A stretch of 64,000 bases of DNA from SCN-70-22 sp046327755 (GTDB lineage: Bacteria; Gemmatimonadota; Gemmatimonadetes; Gemmatimonadales; Gemmatimonadaceae). The DNA is taken from NCBI GenBank assembly GCA_046327755.1, contig JAXLXW010000002.1, forward strand, positions 62,001-126,000, given 5' to 3'. The notes below the pieces were generated by a model. That model had not been told where the DNA came from. It saw only the letters and a list, made by a program, of their open reading frames with translations, and searched no databases. Numbering within the stretch: the first letter of the stretch is position 1; each line of letters begins with the position of its first letter. Positions 32,937-40,893 of this stretch are shown here, in pieces. Made by a program: the position numbers and the translations under genes.

Positions 32937-34508
32937 TTATTGCGTCGCCGTCGGCTTGGGGCGCGTCGTCCGGTTCCCCAGCACCACGCCCGCCTCGTAC
33001 ATCAGCCCACCGATGCGCGCCATCTTCGGATAGTTGATCAGCCCCGCCTCGTCCGTCACCTGGTGGTACTGCGGGTGCAGTCCGGTCGTGAAGAAGACGA
33101 TCGGGATCCCCTTGCGGGCGTAGTTGAAGTGGTCGCTGCGGTAGTAGATGCGCTCGGGGTGCGTCGTCGTGTCCCACTCGCGATTGAAGACGAAGGGGCG
33201 CGCCTGCTTCGCGTTCACCGAGTCGATCACGGCGCCAAGCACCGAGCTCTGCCCGTTCGGCGCGGCCCCCGGTCCAACGATGTACAGCGAGTCGTCCCCG
33301 TTGCGCCCCACCATGTCGGCATTGAGCTGCGCGACGATGGAATCGAGCGGGACGGTCGGGTTGGACGTGAAGACGTCGGACCCGAACAGCCCCTTCTCCT
33401 CGCCCACGTGCCAGACGAACAGGACCGACCGCTTGGGCTTGGGGCCCTGCGCGAAGGCGCGCGCCACCGACAGCTGCAACATGCTGCCGGACCCATCGTC
33501 ATCGGCGCCGTTGGCGATCGAATCGCCATTGACCGCCGGCTGGATCCCGATGTGGTCGTAGTGCGCGCCGTACGCGACGTACGTGTTGCGCAGCGCCGGG
33601 TCGGTCCCGCGCACGATTCCCACGACGTTGTAGCCGTTGAACGACTGCGACTTCTGCTTCACCGAGGCGACGAGTCGCGTCCCGGCCAGCGCCATCGACT
33701 GCTCGGAGGACGGCCACGCGGCAGGGACGAGCGGTGAACCAGCGGCGAGGCGCGCGACGGCGACCATCGGCAACGGACGCGCCGCGCCGTCGGGTGCAGC
33801 GCCACGCGCCAGTTCCACCGGGCTCCCGGAGAATTGCCCCGCCGCGAGCTGGAAGATCGAGTCGGGGACCAGAAGCACGATCGCCGCCGGACCGCGGCCG
33901 ATCGCCCCGCCCAGGCGCGAGAAGAGCGCATCCGGGCTCTGCATCGCCTTGCGCTTGGCGGAGTCGACGCCAGCCGGAACCGCGCCCGCGATCACCACCA
34001 CCTTCCCCTTCACGTCGAGCCCCTTGTAGTCGTCGCGCCCCATCGCGGCATCGACGATCCCATAGCTGGCGAAGACGACGTCCGCGTCCACCGACAGCTT
34101 CGGGAGCGGAGCGCCGGGCCCGAGCGCTGTCAGCATCAGGAAGTCCTGGCCAAGGCGCCAGTCGCGCTTTCCGTTCGGCGTCGTCACGACGATCGAGTCG
34201 GCCTTCAGCGTCGAGCGCCGCATCGGCACACGATGGAAGTAGCCGCTGTCGCCCGCCGGTTCCACGCCCAGCGCCGTCAGGCGCCGCGCGATCCACGCCG
34301 CCGCACGATCGGCATCCGGCGTCCCCGTCTCGCGCCCGCGGAACGAGTCCGCCGCAAAGGCAAACAGGTCCGCGCGCAATTCGGCCGCGTTAGGTTCGAG
34401 GCTCACCGGCCCCGGCGCCGCCGCCACCTTGGGCGCCGGCGAACACCCCGCCAACAACCCTCCTCCCAGCACCGCTGCTACGCCAACCACACCACGCATC
34501 GTGCGCAT
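32937..34508 (-). CDS. M28-family zinc peptidase, lipoprotein
   Basis: This 523-residue lipoprotein exopeptidase has the lipobox LLAGC (GGGLLAGCSP) near residue 20. The M28 zinc ligands are all visible: YGAHYDHIG near 325, GADDDGSGSM near 342, HVGEEKGLFG near 370 (catalytic Glu-Glu), NADMVGRNGDD near 405 and YYRSDHFNYARKGIP near 470. A PA-type insert separates the N-terminal region and the peptidase core. The role is periplasmic or outer-membrane release of amino acids. MRTMRGVVGV (ATG 34508) is chosen; MRGVVGV (34499) is possible. Confidence 0.93.
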   Translation of the reverse strand: MRTMRGVVGVAAVLGGGLLAGCSPAPKVAAAPGPVSLEPNAAELRADLFAFAADSFRGRETGTPDADRAAAWIARRLTALGVEPAGDSGYFHRVPMRRSTLKADSIVVTTPNGKRDWRLGQDFLMLTALGPGAPLPKLSVDADVVFASYGIVDAAMGRDDYKGLDVKGKVVVIAGAVPAGVDSAKRKAMQSPDALFSRLGGAIGRGPAAIVLLVPDSIFQLAAGQFSGSPVELARGAAPDGAARPLPMVAVARLAAGSPLVPAAWPSSEQSMALAGTRLVASVKQKSQSFNGYNVVGIVRGTDPALRNTYVAYGAHYDHIGIQPAVNGDSIANGADDDGSGSMLQLSVARAFAQGPKPKRSVLFVWHVGEEKGLFGSDVFTSNPTVPLDSIVAQLNADMVGRNGDDSLYIVGPGAAPNGQSSVLGAVIDSVNAKQARPFVFNREWDTTTHPERIYYRSDHFNYARKGIPIVFFTTGLHPQYHQVTDEAGLINYPKMARIGGLMYEAGVVLGNRTTRPKPTATQ

Positions 34509-34559
34509 TGCTCTCGACTGTTGATGGTGATTGCCCCTCGTGTGCTCCCCACAACGCAA

Positions 34560-34635
34560 CGGGCCGATCCCCCGGACCGGCCCGCCAGCACACTCTCGAT
34601 GCACTTCTCGTCTTCTCGTCTTCTCGTCTTCTCGG
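34560..34635. repeat. small hairpin followed by TCGTCTTC tandem array
   Basis: CGGGCCG (34560-34566) pairs with CGGCCCG (34578-34584), giving a short hairpin. It is followed by four units of TTCTCGTC (34604-34635), read as GACGAGAA on the minus strand that carries both neighbouring genes. It sits after the small membrane protein gene and before the M28 peptidase gene start, and may act as a terminator. Confidence 0.65.
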
Positions 34636-34636
34636 A

Positions 34637-34864
34637 CTAGACGGACGACGTCCCCGCCCACCGCTCGCGAAGTCGGCGCGCGGTGTCCGGCGAGACGACT
34701 CGGATGACGAGGTAGATGATTCCGCCGAAGATGGCGATCTTCACGGCCAGCGCGAGCAGGCCAAGCAGAAGCCCGAAGAACACGCCGAATACGCCGAAGA
34801 ACAGCTTGAGCAGGAACAGCCCGCCGATGGCGAACAGCCCGATCATGAAAATGGTGCGAAGCAT
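34637..34864 (-). CDS. small membrane protein (75 residues)
   Basis: This short protein is dominated by two hydrophobic segments (IFMIGLFAIGGLFLLKLFFG and LLLGLLALAVKIAIFGGIIYLVI), separated by a turn. A basic C-terminus follows (DTARRLRERWAG). It probably has two membrane helices with the C-terminus in the cytoplasm. The start MLRTIFMIG (ATG 34864) is supported by GGAG about 9 nt upstream; MESETMLRT would add 5 residues. The family and function are unknown. It lies divergent to the FAD oxidoreductase. Confidence 0.7.
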   Translation of the reverse strand: MLRTIFMIGLFAIGGLFLLKLFFGVFGVFFGLLLGLLALAVKIAIFGGIIYLVIRVVSPDTARRLRERWAGTSSV

Positions 34865-34993
34865 GGTTTCGGACTCCAATTCAAGGACTGCTGACCGTAC
34901 GCGACTGGCCAGGTCGAGGTTTCATCCCCCGTCGATCGTGCGCCCGACCGGGACCGCCGCCTGTCGCCGAACAAATCTCGCGTGGCTCTCCGC

Positions 34994-36079
34994 ATGACGT
35001 CCAGTGAATTCCTCGACGTCGTCGTGATCGGCGACGGACTCGTGGGGCTCGCCTGCGCCCGCGCCTGCGCGGCGCGCGGCCTCTCCACCACCCTCGTCGG
35101 CAAGCGACGCCCGGGACTCGGCTCCGCCGCTGCCGCCGGCTTTCTCGCCCCCACGATTGAACCCGTCCGCGGTCCAGCGCTCGCCTTCACCCTCGCCGCT
35201 CGCGCCCACTACGCCGGCTACCTGGACGAGTTGCAGCGCGTCACCGGGCACTACGTCCCGTTCGCACTCGACGGGATCCTGCGCGTTCCGGCCACCGAAC
35301 GAGACGCCGCCGCGTGGGCCGCGGCCGCCGATCCTCTGTCCACCTGGCTCTCGCCCGACGAAGTGTCGGTGCTCGAGCCCGCGTTGCACGCCCCGTACGG
35401 CGCTCGCTTCCACGACGGCGACGGGATGGTCGACAACCAGCGACTCCTCCACGCGCTGGGGGAAGCCGTGACGTTAGGCGGGGTCCAGGTCGTCGCGGGC
35501 GACGCGCACCGCATCGAGGTCATCGGCGACCTGGTCGCCGTTGAGATCGCGGGCGGGCCACGCCTCCGCACCCGTCGCCTCGTCATCGCCAACGGGCCGT
35601 GGGCTCCTCTCCTCGAAGGGATCCCGCGCGCGATCCCCGTTCGCCCCCTGCGCGGCCAGATGATGGCGCTCGCCGGGACCCCCATCTCCCGTCCCGTCTT
35701 CGGCGCCGGCGGGTACGTCATCCCCCGTGCCGCCGACCGGCAAGTGTTCGTCGGCAGCACCTCCGAGGCGGTCGGCTACGAGTTGGGGACGACCGACGCC
35801 GCACTGGCCGGGTTCCGCGAATCCGCCGGCCGGCTCGTCCCAGCCCTCGCCCGCGCGGACGAGGTCCGCATCTGGTCCGGGTTACGCCCCATGACGCTCG
35901 ACGGGCTCCCGATCATCGGCCCCGATCCCGACCACCCTGCCGTGATCTACGCCTGCGGGCATTCCCGTAACGGGGTTCTCCTGGCTCCGTTGACCGGCGA
36001 GGTCGTCGGCGCCCTGGCCGCCGGAGCTCCGGTCGAATTCGACCTGATGCCGTTCTCGATCGCACGCTTCCCGAGGTGA
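34994..36079 (+). CDS. FAD-dependent glycine/D-amino-acid oxidase-like protein (ThiO-like)
   Basis: This 361-residue flavoprotein of the DAO family has a dinucleotide motif DVVVIGDGLVGLACARACAARG near residue 8 (G-x-G-x-x-G), the GSAAAAGFLAPTIEP stretch near 47 and GMVDNQRLLHALGEA near 130. The C-terminal IWSGLRPMTLDGLPIIGP and YACGHSRNGVLLAPLTGE are the classic ThiO/glycine oxidase elements. The enzyme would oxidise glycine or D-amino acids and make iminoacids for thiamine synthesis; thiamine genes are not nearby, so the substrate is open. The start is GTG 34982 or ATG 34994, which add or omit 4 residues. It precedes lipA. Confidence 0.8.
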   Translation: MTSSEFLDVVVIGDGLVGLACARACAARGLSTTLVGKRRPGLGSAAAAGFLAPTIEPVRGPALAFTLAARAHYAGYLDELQRVTGHYVPFALDGILRVPATERDAAAWAAAADPLSTWLSPDEVSVLEPALHAPYGARFHDGDGMVDNQRLLHALGEAVTLGGVQVVAGDAHRIEVIGDLVAVEIAGGPRLRTRRLVIANGPWAPLLEGIPRAIPVRPLRGQMMALAGTPISRPVFGAGGYVIPRAADRQVFVGSTSEAVGYELGTTDAALAGFRESAGRLVPALARADEVRIWSGLRPMTLDGLPIIGPDPDHPAVIYACGHSRNGVLLAPLTGEVVGALAAGAPVEFDLMPFSIARFPR

Positions 36080-36129
36080 ATCCGGTGAATCGCATAACCC
36101 ATGAAATTCATCGGAAAGGTTACCAGATC

Positions 36130-36159
36130 TTGGCCACCTCGTCGCTCGACGGGTAAATT
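36130..36159 (+). promoter_or_regulatory. candidate sigma70-type promoter for lipA
   Basis: TTGGCC at 36130-36135, an 18-nt spacer and TAAATT at 36154-36159, in an A/T-richer stretch (36080-36160). The predicted leader is about 70 nt. It would start the lipA-pdhABC region. Confidence 0.5.
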
Positions 36160-36234
36160 GCCGCACCGATGTGGGGAGCGGCGGTTCCCTCGTTCCGAGG
36201 ACTTCCCCGCTTCCGTCGGACCACCGAGCTGCGA

Positions 36235-37143
36235 ATGTCGGATACGCTGTACCAGATCATGGGACGTCACCGCGCGGAACCGCTCCCGGAGCGGAAGCCG
36301 TCGTGGCTGAAGGTGAAGGCCCCCGGCGGCGAGAACTACGTCCGCCTCAAGGGGCTCATGAAGGAGCTCAACCTCCACACCGTGTGCGAGGAAGCGCACT
36401 GCCCCAACGTCGGCGACTGCTGGCAGCATGGGACGGCGACCTTCATGATCCTGGGCGATGTCTGCACCCGCAATTGCGGGTACTGCGCCGTCGCCCACGG
36501 CCGTCCGCCCAAGTACGACATCGACGAGCCGAACCGCGTCGGGGCGGCAATCGCCGAGATGCGGCTGCAACACGCGGTCATCACGTCCGTCGATCGTGAC
36601 GATCTCCCCGACTACGGCGCGTACATCTTCGCCGAGACCATCCGGCAGATCCACCAGCGCCTCCCGGGGTGCTCCGTCGAGGTCCTCGTTCCAGACTTCC
36701 AGGGCGACGAGGCGTCGATTCGCACCGTCCTCGAAGCGGGGCCGGAGATCTACAACCACAACACGGAAACCGTCCCGCGCCTATACAAGCGCGCCCGCCC
36801 CGGCGGCCGCTACGAGCGCGTGATGAACATCTTCCGATTTGCCAAGCAGGTCGCCCCGCACATCCCGACCAAGACCGGGATCATGGTGGGCCTCGGCGAG
36901 ACGATGGAAGAGCTGGTCGTCGTCATGCGCGACCTGCGTGCGGTCGACGTCGACATCCTCACGCTCGGCCAGTACCTGCGGCCGTCTGACGGGCACCTCC
37001 CGCTCGACCGATACTATTCGCCGGAGGAGTTCCGGGAGCTTCGCACGATTGGCATGGAGCTCGGCTTCCGGCACGTCGAGGCCGGCCCGCTCGTGCGATC
37101 CAGCTATCACGCCTGGGAGCAGGTGCAAGCCGCGGGCGTCTAA
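36235..37143 (+). CDS. lipA: lipoyl synthase
   Basis: This 302-residue radical SAM enzyme inserts two sulfurs into the octanoyl group of lipoyl domains. It has the auxiliary cluster motif HTVCEEAHCPNVGDC near residue 50 (Cys-x4-Cys-x5-Cys) and the radical SAM motif GDVCTRNCGYC near 75 (Cys-x3-Cys-x2-Cys). Other family blocks are AVITSVDRDDLPDYGA and PTKTGIMVGLGETMEE and the C-terminal S-S-Y-H-A region with the essential final Ser (GPLVRSSYHA). MSDTLYQIMG (ATG 36235) is chosen over the ORF start 66 nt upstream. It provides lipoate for PDH and glycine cleavage. Confidence 0.97.
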   Translation: MSDTLYQIMGRHRAEPLPERKPSWLKVKAPGGENYVRLKGLMKELNLHTVCEEAHCPNVGDCWQHGTATFMILGDVCTRNCGYCAVAHGRPPKYDIDEPNRVGAAIAEMRLQHAVITSVDRDDLPDYGAYIFAETIRQIHQRLPGCSVEVLVPDFQGDEASIRTVLEAGPEIYNHNTETVPRLYKRARPGGRYERVMNIFRFAKQVAPHIPTKTGIMVGLGETMEELVVVMRDLRAVDVDILTLGQYLRPSDGHLPLDRYYSPEEFRELRTIGMELGFRHVEAGPLVRSSYHAWEQVQAAGV

Positions 37144-37267
37144 GGTCGTTCACCGGGACGCGGGGGCCGCTAGGGCTCCCGCGAGCATCCCAGTAGCTCA
37201 CATCCGAGCGCGCCAGAGCGTGCGCCACGGTTACCGGGTGCCGGCATCGGCATCCGCATCCTTGACC

Positions 37268-38290
37268 ATGGCGAAGAAGAAATCCGAGACGAAGGCCGCC
37301 GACATCCCCGTCGGCCAGACCGACGCGCCGACGCGCGCCGCCCTGCTCCACTCCATGCTCCTGCAGCGCCGCTTCGAGGAGCGCTGCGCCGAGGCCTACG
37401 CGTTAGGCAAGATCGGCGGGTTCTGCCACCTCTACATCGGGCAGGAGGCGTGCGGTACCGGCGCCATTTCCGTGCTGCGTCCCGACGACTACGTCATCAC
37501 GACGTATCGCGACCACGGGCAGGCGCTGGCCCGCGGAATCACGCCGCGCGCCGTCATGGCCGAACTCTTCGGCCGCAGCGACGGCTGCGCGCGCGGCAAG
37601 GGGGGCTCGATGCACCTCTTCGACCGCAACACGAACTTCCTGGGCGGGCACGGGATCGTCGGCGGGCACGTCCCGGTCGCCACCGGCGTCGGCTTCGCGA
37701 TCAAGTATCGCGGCACCGACCAGGTCATCCTCTGCTTCATGGGCGAGTCGGTCGTGAACACCGGCGCCTTCCACGAGGCGCTGAACATGGCGGGGCTGTG
37801 GAAGCTCCCCGTGGTCTACATCATCGAGAACAACCGCTACGGGATGGGGACCGCGCTCGAGCGCGCCTCGGCCATCCACGACATCTACCAGCGCGGCGCC
37901 GCGTATGACATGCCGCGCGCCCAGGTGGACGGTCAGGACGTCCTCGCCGTGCGCGCTGCGGTGGCCGAGGCCGTGCACCGCGCCCGCACCGAGTCGCTCC
38001 CGACCCTCCTCGAAGTGCGTACGTACCGCTTCATGGGGCACTCGATGTCCGACGCGGTGAGCGGGACCTATCGCTCAAAGCAGGAACTGGAAGAGTACAT
38101 GAAGCGCGACCCGATCCACGTCCTGCGCGCGCACATGGAAGCGCTGGGCGAGATCGACGACGCCGGGATGGAGAAGCTCGACGCCGAGGTCAAGGCGATC
38201 GTCCAGGACAGCTGGGACTTCGCCGACGCCAGCCCGGAGCCTGCGCTGGAAAGCCTGTGGGAGGACGTGTTGGTGGAGACGACGACATGA
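37268..38290 (+). CDS. pdhA: pyruvate dehydrogenase E1 component, alpha subunit
   Basis: This 340-residue thiamine-diphosphate enzyme oxidatively decarboxylates pyruvate with PdhB. The E1 alpha hallmarks are ERCAEAYALGKIGGFCHLYIGQEA near residue 38, VITTYRDHGQALARG near 75, GRSDGCARGKGGSMHLFD near 100 and NRYGMGT near 190. The thiamine motif starts 'G-E-S-V-V-N-T-G' near 156 instead of the usual 'G-D-G-A-A-N-Q-G', while the ENN end is normal, so the metal ligand is Glu in place of Asp. The start ATG 37268 follows a 120-nt gap after lipA. A repeat tract lies between it and pdhB. Confidence 0.92.
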   Translation: MAKKKSETKAADIPVGQTDAPTRAALLHSMLLQRRFEERCAEAYALGKIGGFCHLYIGQEACGTGAISVLRPDDYVITTYRDHGQALARGITPRAVMAELFGRSDGCARGKGGSMHLFDRNTNFLGGHGIVGGHVPVATGVGFAIKYRGTDQVILCFMGESVVNTGAFHEALNMAGLWKLPVVYIIENNRYGMGTALERASAIHDIYQRGAAYDMPRAQVDGQDVLAVRAAVAEAVHRARTESLPTLLEVRTYRFMGHSMSDAVSGTYRSKQELEEYMKRDPIHVLRAHMEALGEIDDAGMEKLDAEVKAIVQDSWDFADASPEPALESLWEDVLVETTT

Positions 38291-38327
38291 GCGGATTCGA
38301 TCGCGAGCTCCCGGGAGCCGTGCCCTC

Positions 38328-38361
38328 CCTCGTCTTCTCGTCTTCTCGTCTTCTCGTCCTC
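38328..38361 (+). repeat. TCGTCTTC tandem array before pdhB
   Basis: Four units of TTCTCGTC in the gap between pdhA and pdhB, immediately upstream of the pdhB Shine-Dalgarno region (AGAGGATTC). The pyrimidine strand is the coding strand. Confidence 0.8.
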
Positions 38362-38371
38362 TAGAGGATTC

Positions 38372-39355
38372 ATGCCGATCATCACATACCGCGACGCCCT
38401 CAACCAGGCGCTCCGCGAAGAGATGCAGCGCGACGACCGCGTCTTCCTCATGGGTGAGGAGGTGGCGGTCTACCAGGGCGCCTACAAGGTGTCCAAAGGC
38501 CTGTTGCAGGAGTTCGGCGAGATGCGTGTCGTCGACACGCCCATCACCGAGCTTGGCTTCGCCGGCGTCGGCGTCGGCGCCGCCATGGCGGGGCTCCGCC
38601 CGGTCATCGAGTTCATGACCTGGAACTTCGCCCTGCTGGCCCTCGACCAGGTGGTCAACGCCGCCGCCAAGATGCTCTACATGTCGGGCGGCCAGTATCC
38701 GATGCCGATGGTCTTCCGCGGCCCCAACGGCGCCGCGTTGCAGCTCTCGGCGCAGCACTCGCAGGCGTGGGAGTCGTGGCTCGCCCACATCCCCGGGCTC
38801 AAGGTCGTCACCCCCGGCACGCCGTACGACGCCAAGGGGCTCCTCAAGGCGGCGATCCGCGACGACAACCCGGTCGTCGTCCTCGAAGGCGAGATGCTCT
38901 ACAACACCAAGGGCGAGGTTCCCGAGGACGACTACATCGTCCCGATCGGAAAGGCCGAGGTGAAGCGCGAAGGGGAGCATTGCACCCTCGTCACGCACGG
39001 CAAGTCGGTCCTGGTCGCCCTGCAGGCCGCCGATGCCCTCGCCAAGGAGGGGATCCGCATCGAAGTCGTCGACCTGCGCACCATTCGTCCGATGGATGTG
39101 GAAACGATTGCCGCGTCGGTGCGCAAGACGAATCGCGCGGTCGTGCTCGAGGAAGGGTGGGAGATCTGCGGCGTCGGGGCGCAGGTGGTGGACTACGTCC
39201 AGCGCCACTGCTTCGACCACCTCGATGCCCCGATCCTCCGCGTGCACCAGGAAGACGTTCCCATGCCGTACGCGAAGAACCTGGAGCGCGCCGCCAAGCC
39301 CGATGTCGCGAAGGCGGTCGCCGCCATCAAGCAGGTGATGTATGTCGGGGCCTGA
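38372..39355 (+). CDS. pdhB: pyruvate dehydrogenase E1 component, beta subunit
   Basis: This 327-residue partner of PdhA has TYRDALNQALREEMQRDDRVFLMGEEVAVYQGAYKVSKGL near residue 5, the VVDTPITELGFAGVGVGAAM segment near 52, and the metal/K+ region RGPNGAALQLSAQHSQAWESW near 115. The C-terminal transketolase-type segment VVDLRTIRPMDVETI near 235 and EEGWEICGVGAQV near 262 are normal. It forms the alpha2beta2 core. ATG 38372 has AGAGGATTC just upstream. Confidence 0.96.
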   Translation: MPIITYRDALNQALREEMQRDDRVFLMGEEVAVYQGAYKVSKGLLQEFGEMRVVDTPITELGFAGVGVGAAMAGLRPVIEFMTWNFALLALDQVVNAAAKMLYMSGGQYPMPMVFRGPNGAALQLSAQHSQAWESWLAHIPGLKVVTPGTPYDAKGLLKAAIRDDNPVVVLEGEMLYNTKGEVPEDDYIVPIGKAEVKREGEHCTLVTHGKSVLVALQAADALAKEGIRIEVVDLRTIRPMDVETIAASVRKTNRAVVLEEGWEICGVGAQVVDYVQRHCFDHLDAPILRVHQEDVPMPYAKNLERAAKPDVAKAVAAIKQVMYVGA

Positions 39356-39369
39356 CACGCAGCCGCGCA

Positions 39370-39401
39370 CCCCCGTCTCCCGTCCCCCGTCCCCCGTCTA
39401 G
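39370..39401 (+). repeat. GTCTCCC/GTCCCCC tandem array before pdhC
   Basis: Four heptamer units between pdhB and pdhC. It ends 5 nt before the pdhC start codon, so it may replace the usual ribosome-binding site region. Confidence 0.75.
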
Positions 39402-39406
39402 CTCTT

Positions 39407-40702
39407 ATGGCAACCAAGGTCTTCATGGAGGCGCTTTCTCCCACGATGGAGGAAGGACGCCTCGTCAAGTGGCTCAAGCAGGAGGGCGACGCCGTCAAGA
39501 ACGGTGACACGCTCGCCGAGGTCGAGACGGACAAGGCCATCATGGAGCTCGTCGCCCGCGGCGATGGCCTCCTGCGCAAGCGCCTCATCGCCGAGGGGAC
39601 CACGACCGCCGTCGGCGCGCTGATCGGTGTGATTGCAGCTGCCGACGAGAACATCGACGCCCTGCTCGGCGGCGCCGCGCCCGCGACGCCGGCGCCAGCC
39701 GCTGCTCCGCCAGCTGCAGCTCCGGTGGCCGCACCAGCTGCCTCGCCCGTCCCCGCCCCGGCGGCGCCCAGCGCCGCCACTCCCGTCTCCCGTCCCCCGT
39801 CTCCCGTCCCCCAGGACGACGACGCCCGCCACCGCTCCTCCCCCCTCGCCCGCCGCCTCGCCGCCGACCACGGCATCGCGTTAGGCGCGGTCCAGGGCTC
39901 GGGCCCCGGCGGCCGCATCATCAAGCGCGACATCGAGGCCGTGGCCGGTGGAGCGGTCCCGTCGGCGGCCACTGCCGCCGCCACTCCCGTCTCCCGTCCC
40001 CCGTCCCCCATCTCGGGAGACGCCTTCCGCGACGTCGCGCTCACCCAGATCCGCAAGACGATCGCCCGTCGCCTCGCCGAGTCCATCGGCCCGGTGCCGA
40101 CGTTCTACCTCACGGCCGAAGTCGACATGGAGCGCGTCGCCGAGATGCGCGGCGCGATGGCCGAACTGGGAGATGGCTACAAGGTCTCCTTCAACGACAT
40201 CGTGTTGAAGGCGGTCGCCACGGCGCTTGCCCAACATCCGGAATGCAACGCCCACTGGCTCGGCGACTCGATTCGCTACTGGAATCGCGTGCACGTCGGG
40301 ATGGCCGTTGCCATCGAGGACGGGCTCATCACGCCGGTGATCTTCGACGCCCACACCAAGGGGCTCGCGCAGATCGCCGCCGAGTCGCGCGACCTGGCCA
40401 AGCGCGCTCGCGAGCGGAAGCTCAAGCCGGAGGAGTACACCGGCTCGACCTTCTCCGTCTCGAACCTCGGCATGTTCGGGATCGACCAGTTCACCGCGAT
40501 CATCAACCCGCCCGAGGCCGGGATCCTCGCCATCGGCGGGATCGAGTCGAAGCCCGTCGTGGTCGGTGGCGAGATTCAGGTGCGTCGGCGCATGCGCGTG
40601 ACGATGAGCTGCGACCACCGGGTCATCGACGGGGCCGCGGGGGCCAAGTTCCTGCAGACGCTCCGGCGCCTGATCGAGAACCCGCTCCTGCTCGTGTACT
40701 GA
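39407..40702 (+). CDS. pdhC: dihydrolipoyl acyltransferase E2 component of pyruvate dehydrogenase
   Basis: This 431-residue E2 has a lipoyl domain (MPALSPT-like EALSPTMEEGRLVKWLKQEGD, with the modified Lys in ETDKAIMEL near residue 43). A long Ala/Pro linker follows, then a peripheral-subunit-binding domain (SSPLARRLAADHGIALGAVQG...GRIIKRDIEA near 145-178) and a catalytic domain with YKVSFNDIVLKAVATAL and the acyltransferase motif SCDHRVIDGAAGAKF near 400. The linkers contain two copies of the dispersed repeat (TPVSRPPSPVP near 126; TPVSRPPSPIS near 193). There is one lipoyl domain. Acyl-CoA is probably acetyl-CoA, given the adjacent E1. Confidence 0.96.
   Translation: MATKVFMEALSPTMEEGRLVKWLKQEGDAVKNGDTLAEVETDKAIMELVARGDGLLRKRLIAEGTTTAVGALIGVIAAADENIDALLGGAAPATPAPAAAPPAAAPVAAPAASPVPAPAAPSAATPVSRPPSPVPQDDDARHRSSPLARRLAADHGIALGAVQGSGPGGRIIKRDIEAVAGGAVPSAATAAATPVSRPPSPISGDAFRDVALTQIRKTIARRLAESIGPVPTFYLTAEVDMERVAEMRGAMAELGDGYKVSFNDIVLKAVATALAQHPECNAHWLGDSIRYWNRVHVGMAVAIEDGLITPVIFDAHTKGLAQIAAESRDLAKRARERKLKPEEYTGSTFSVSNLGMFGIDQFTAIINPPEAGILAIGGIESKPVVVGGEIQVRRRMRVTMSCDHRVIDGAAGAKFLQTLRRLIENPLLLVY
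39779..39812 (+). repeat. GTCTCCC tandem array inside pdhC (first linker)
   Basis: Units TCCCGTC/CCCCGTC read as T-P-V-S-R-P-P-S-P-V-P in the linker between the lipoyl and subunit-binding domains. Confidence 0.85.
39982..40014 (+). repeat. GTCTCCC tandem array inside pdhC (second linker)
   Basis: The same units read as T-P-V-S-R-P-P-S-P-I-S in the linker between the subunit-binding and catalytic domains. Confidence 0.85.
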
Positions 40703-40847
40703 CGCACCGAGCGACGGCGGGGTCGGCGCACGATTCACCTGGCGCCGGGCCCGTCGCCGCCGACAGCTGCATCATTGCCCGCCGCACGTGTGAGCTGGCG
40801 CACATCCACGAATGGCGGGTTTCGGGCACCGCGTTGCACGGAGGTGC

Positions 40848-40893
40848 GCGCATGCGTCCTTGAGGGAGACGTTTCCCCCAAGGACGCATGCGC
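40848..40893 (+). terminator. strong hairpin containing the start codon of the next gene
   Basis: A 15-bp perfect stem (40848-40862 with 40879-40893) with a 16-nt loop that adds further pairs, followed directly by TTTT (40894-40897). It looks like a terminator for pdhC, but the ATG of the following lipoprotein gene (40888-40890) is in the 3' arm. The 5' arm carries a good ribosome-binding site (GGAGGTG at 40840) and a 3-codon frame ATG-CGT-CCT-TGA. Confidence 0.65.
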
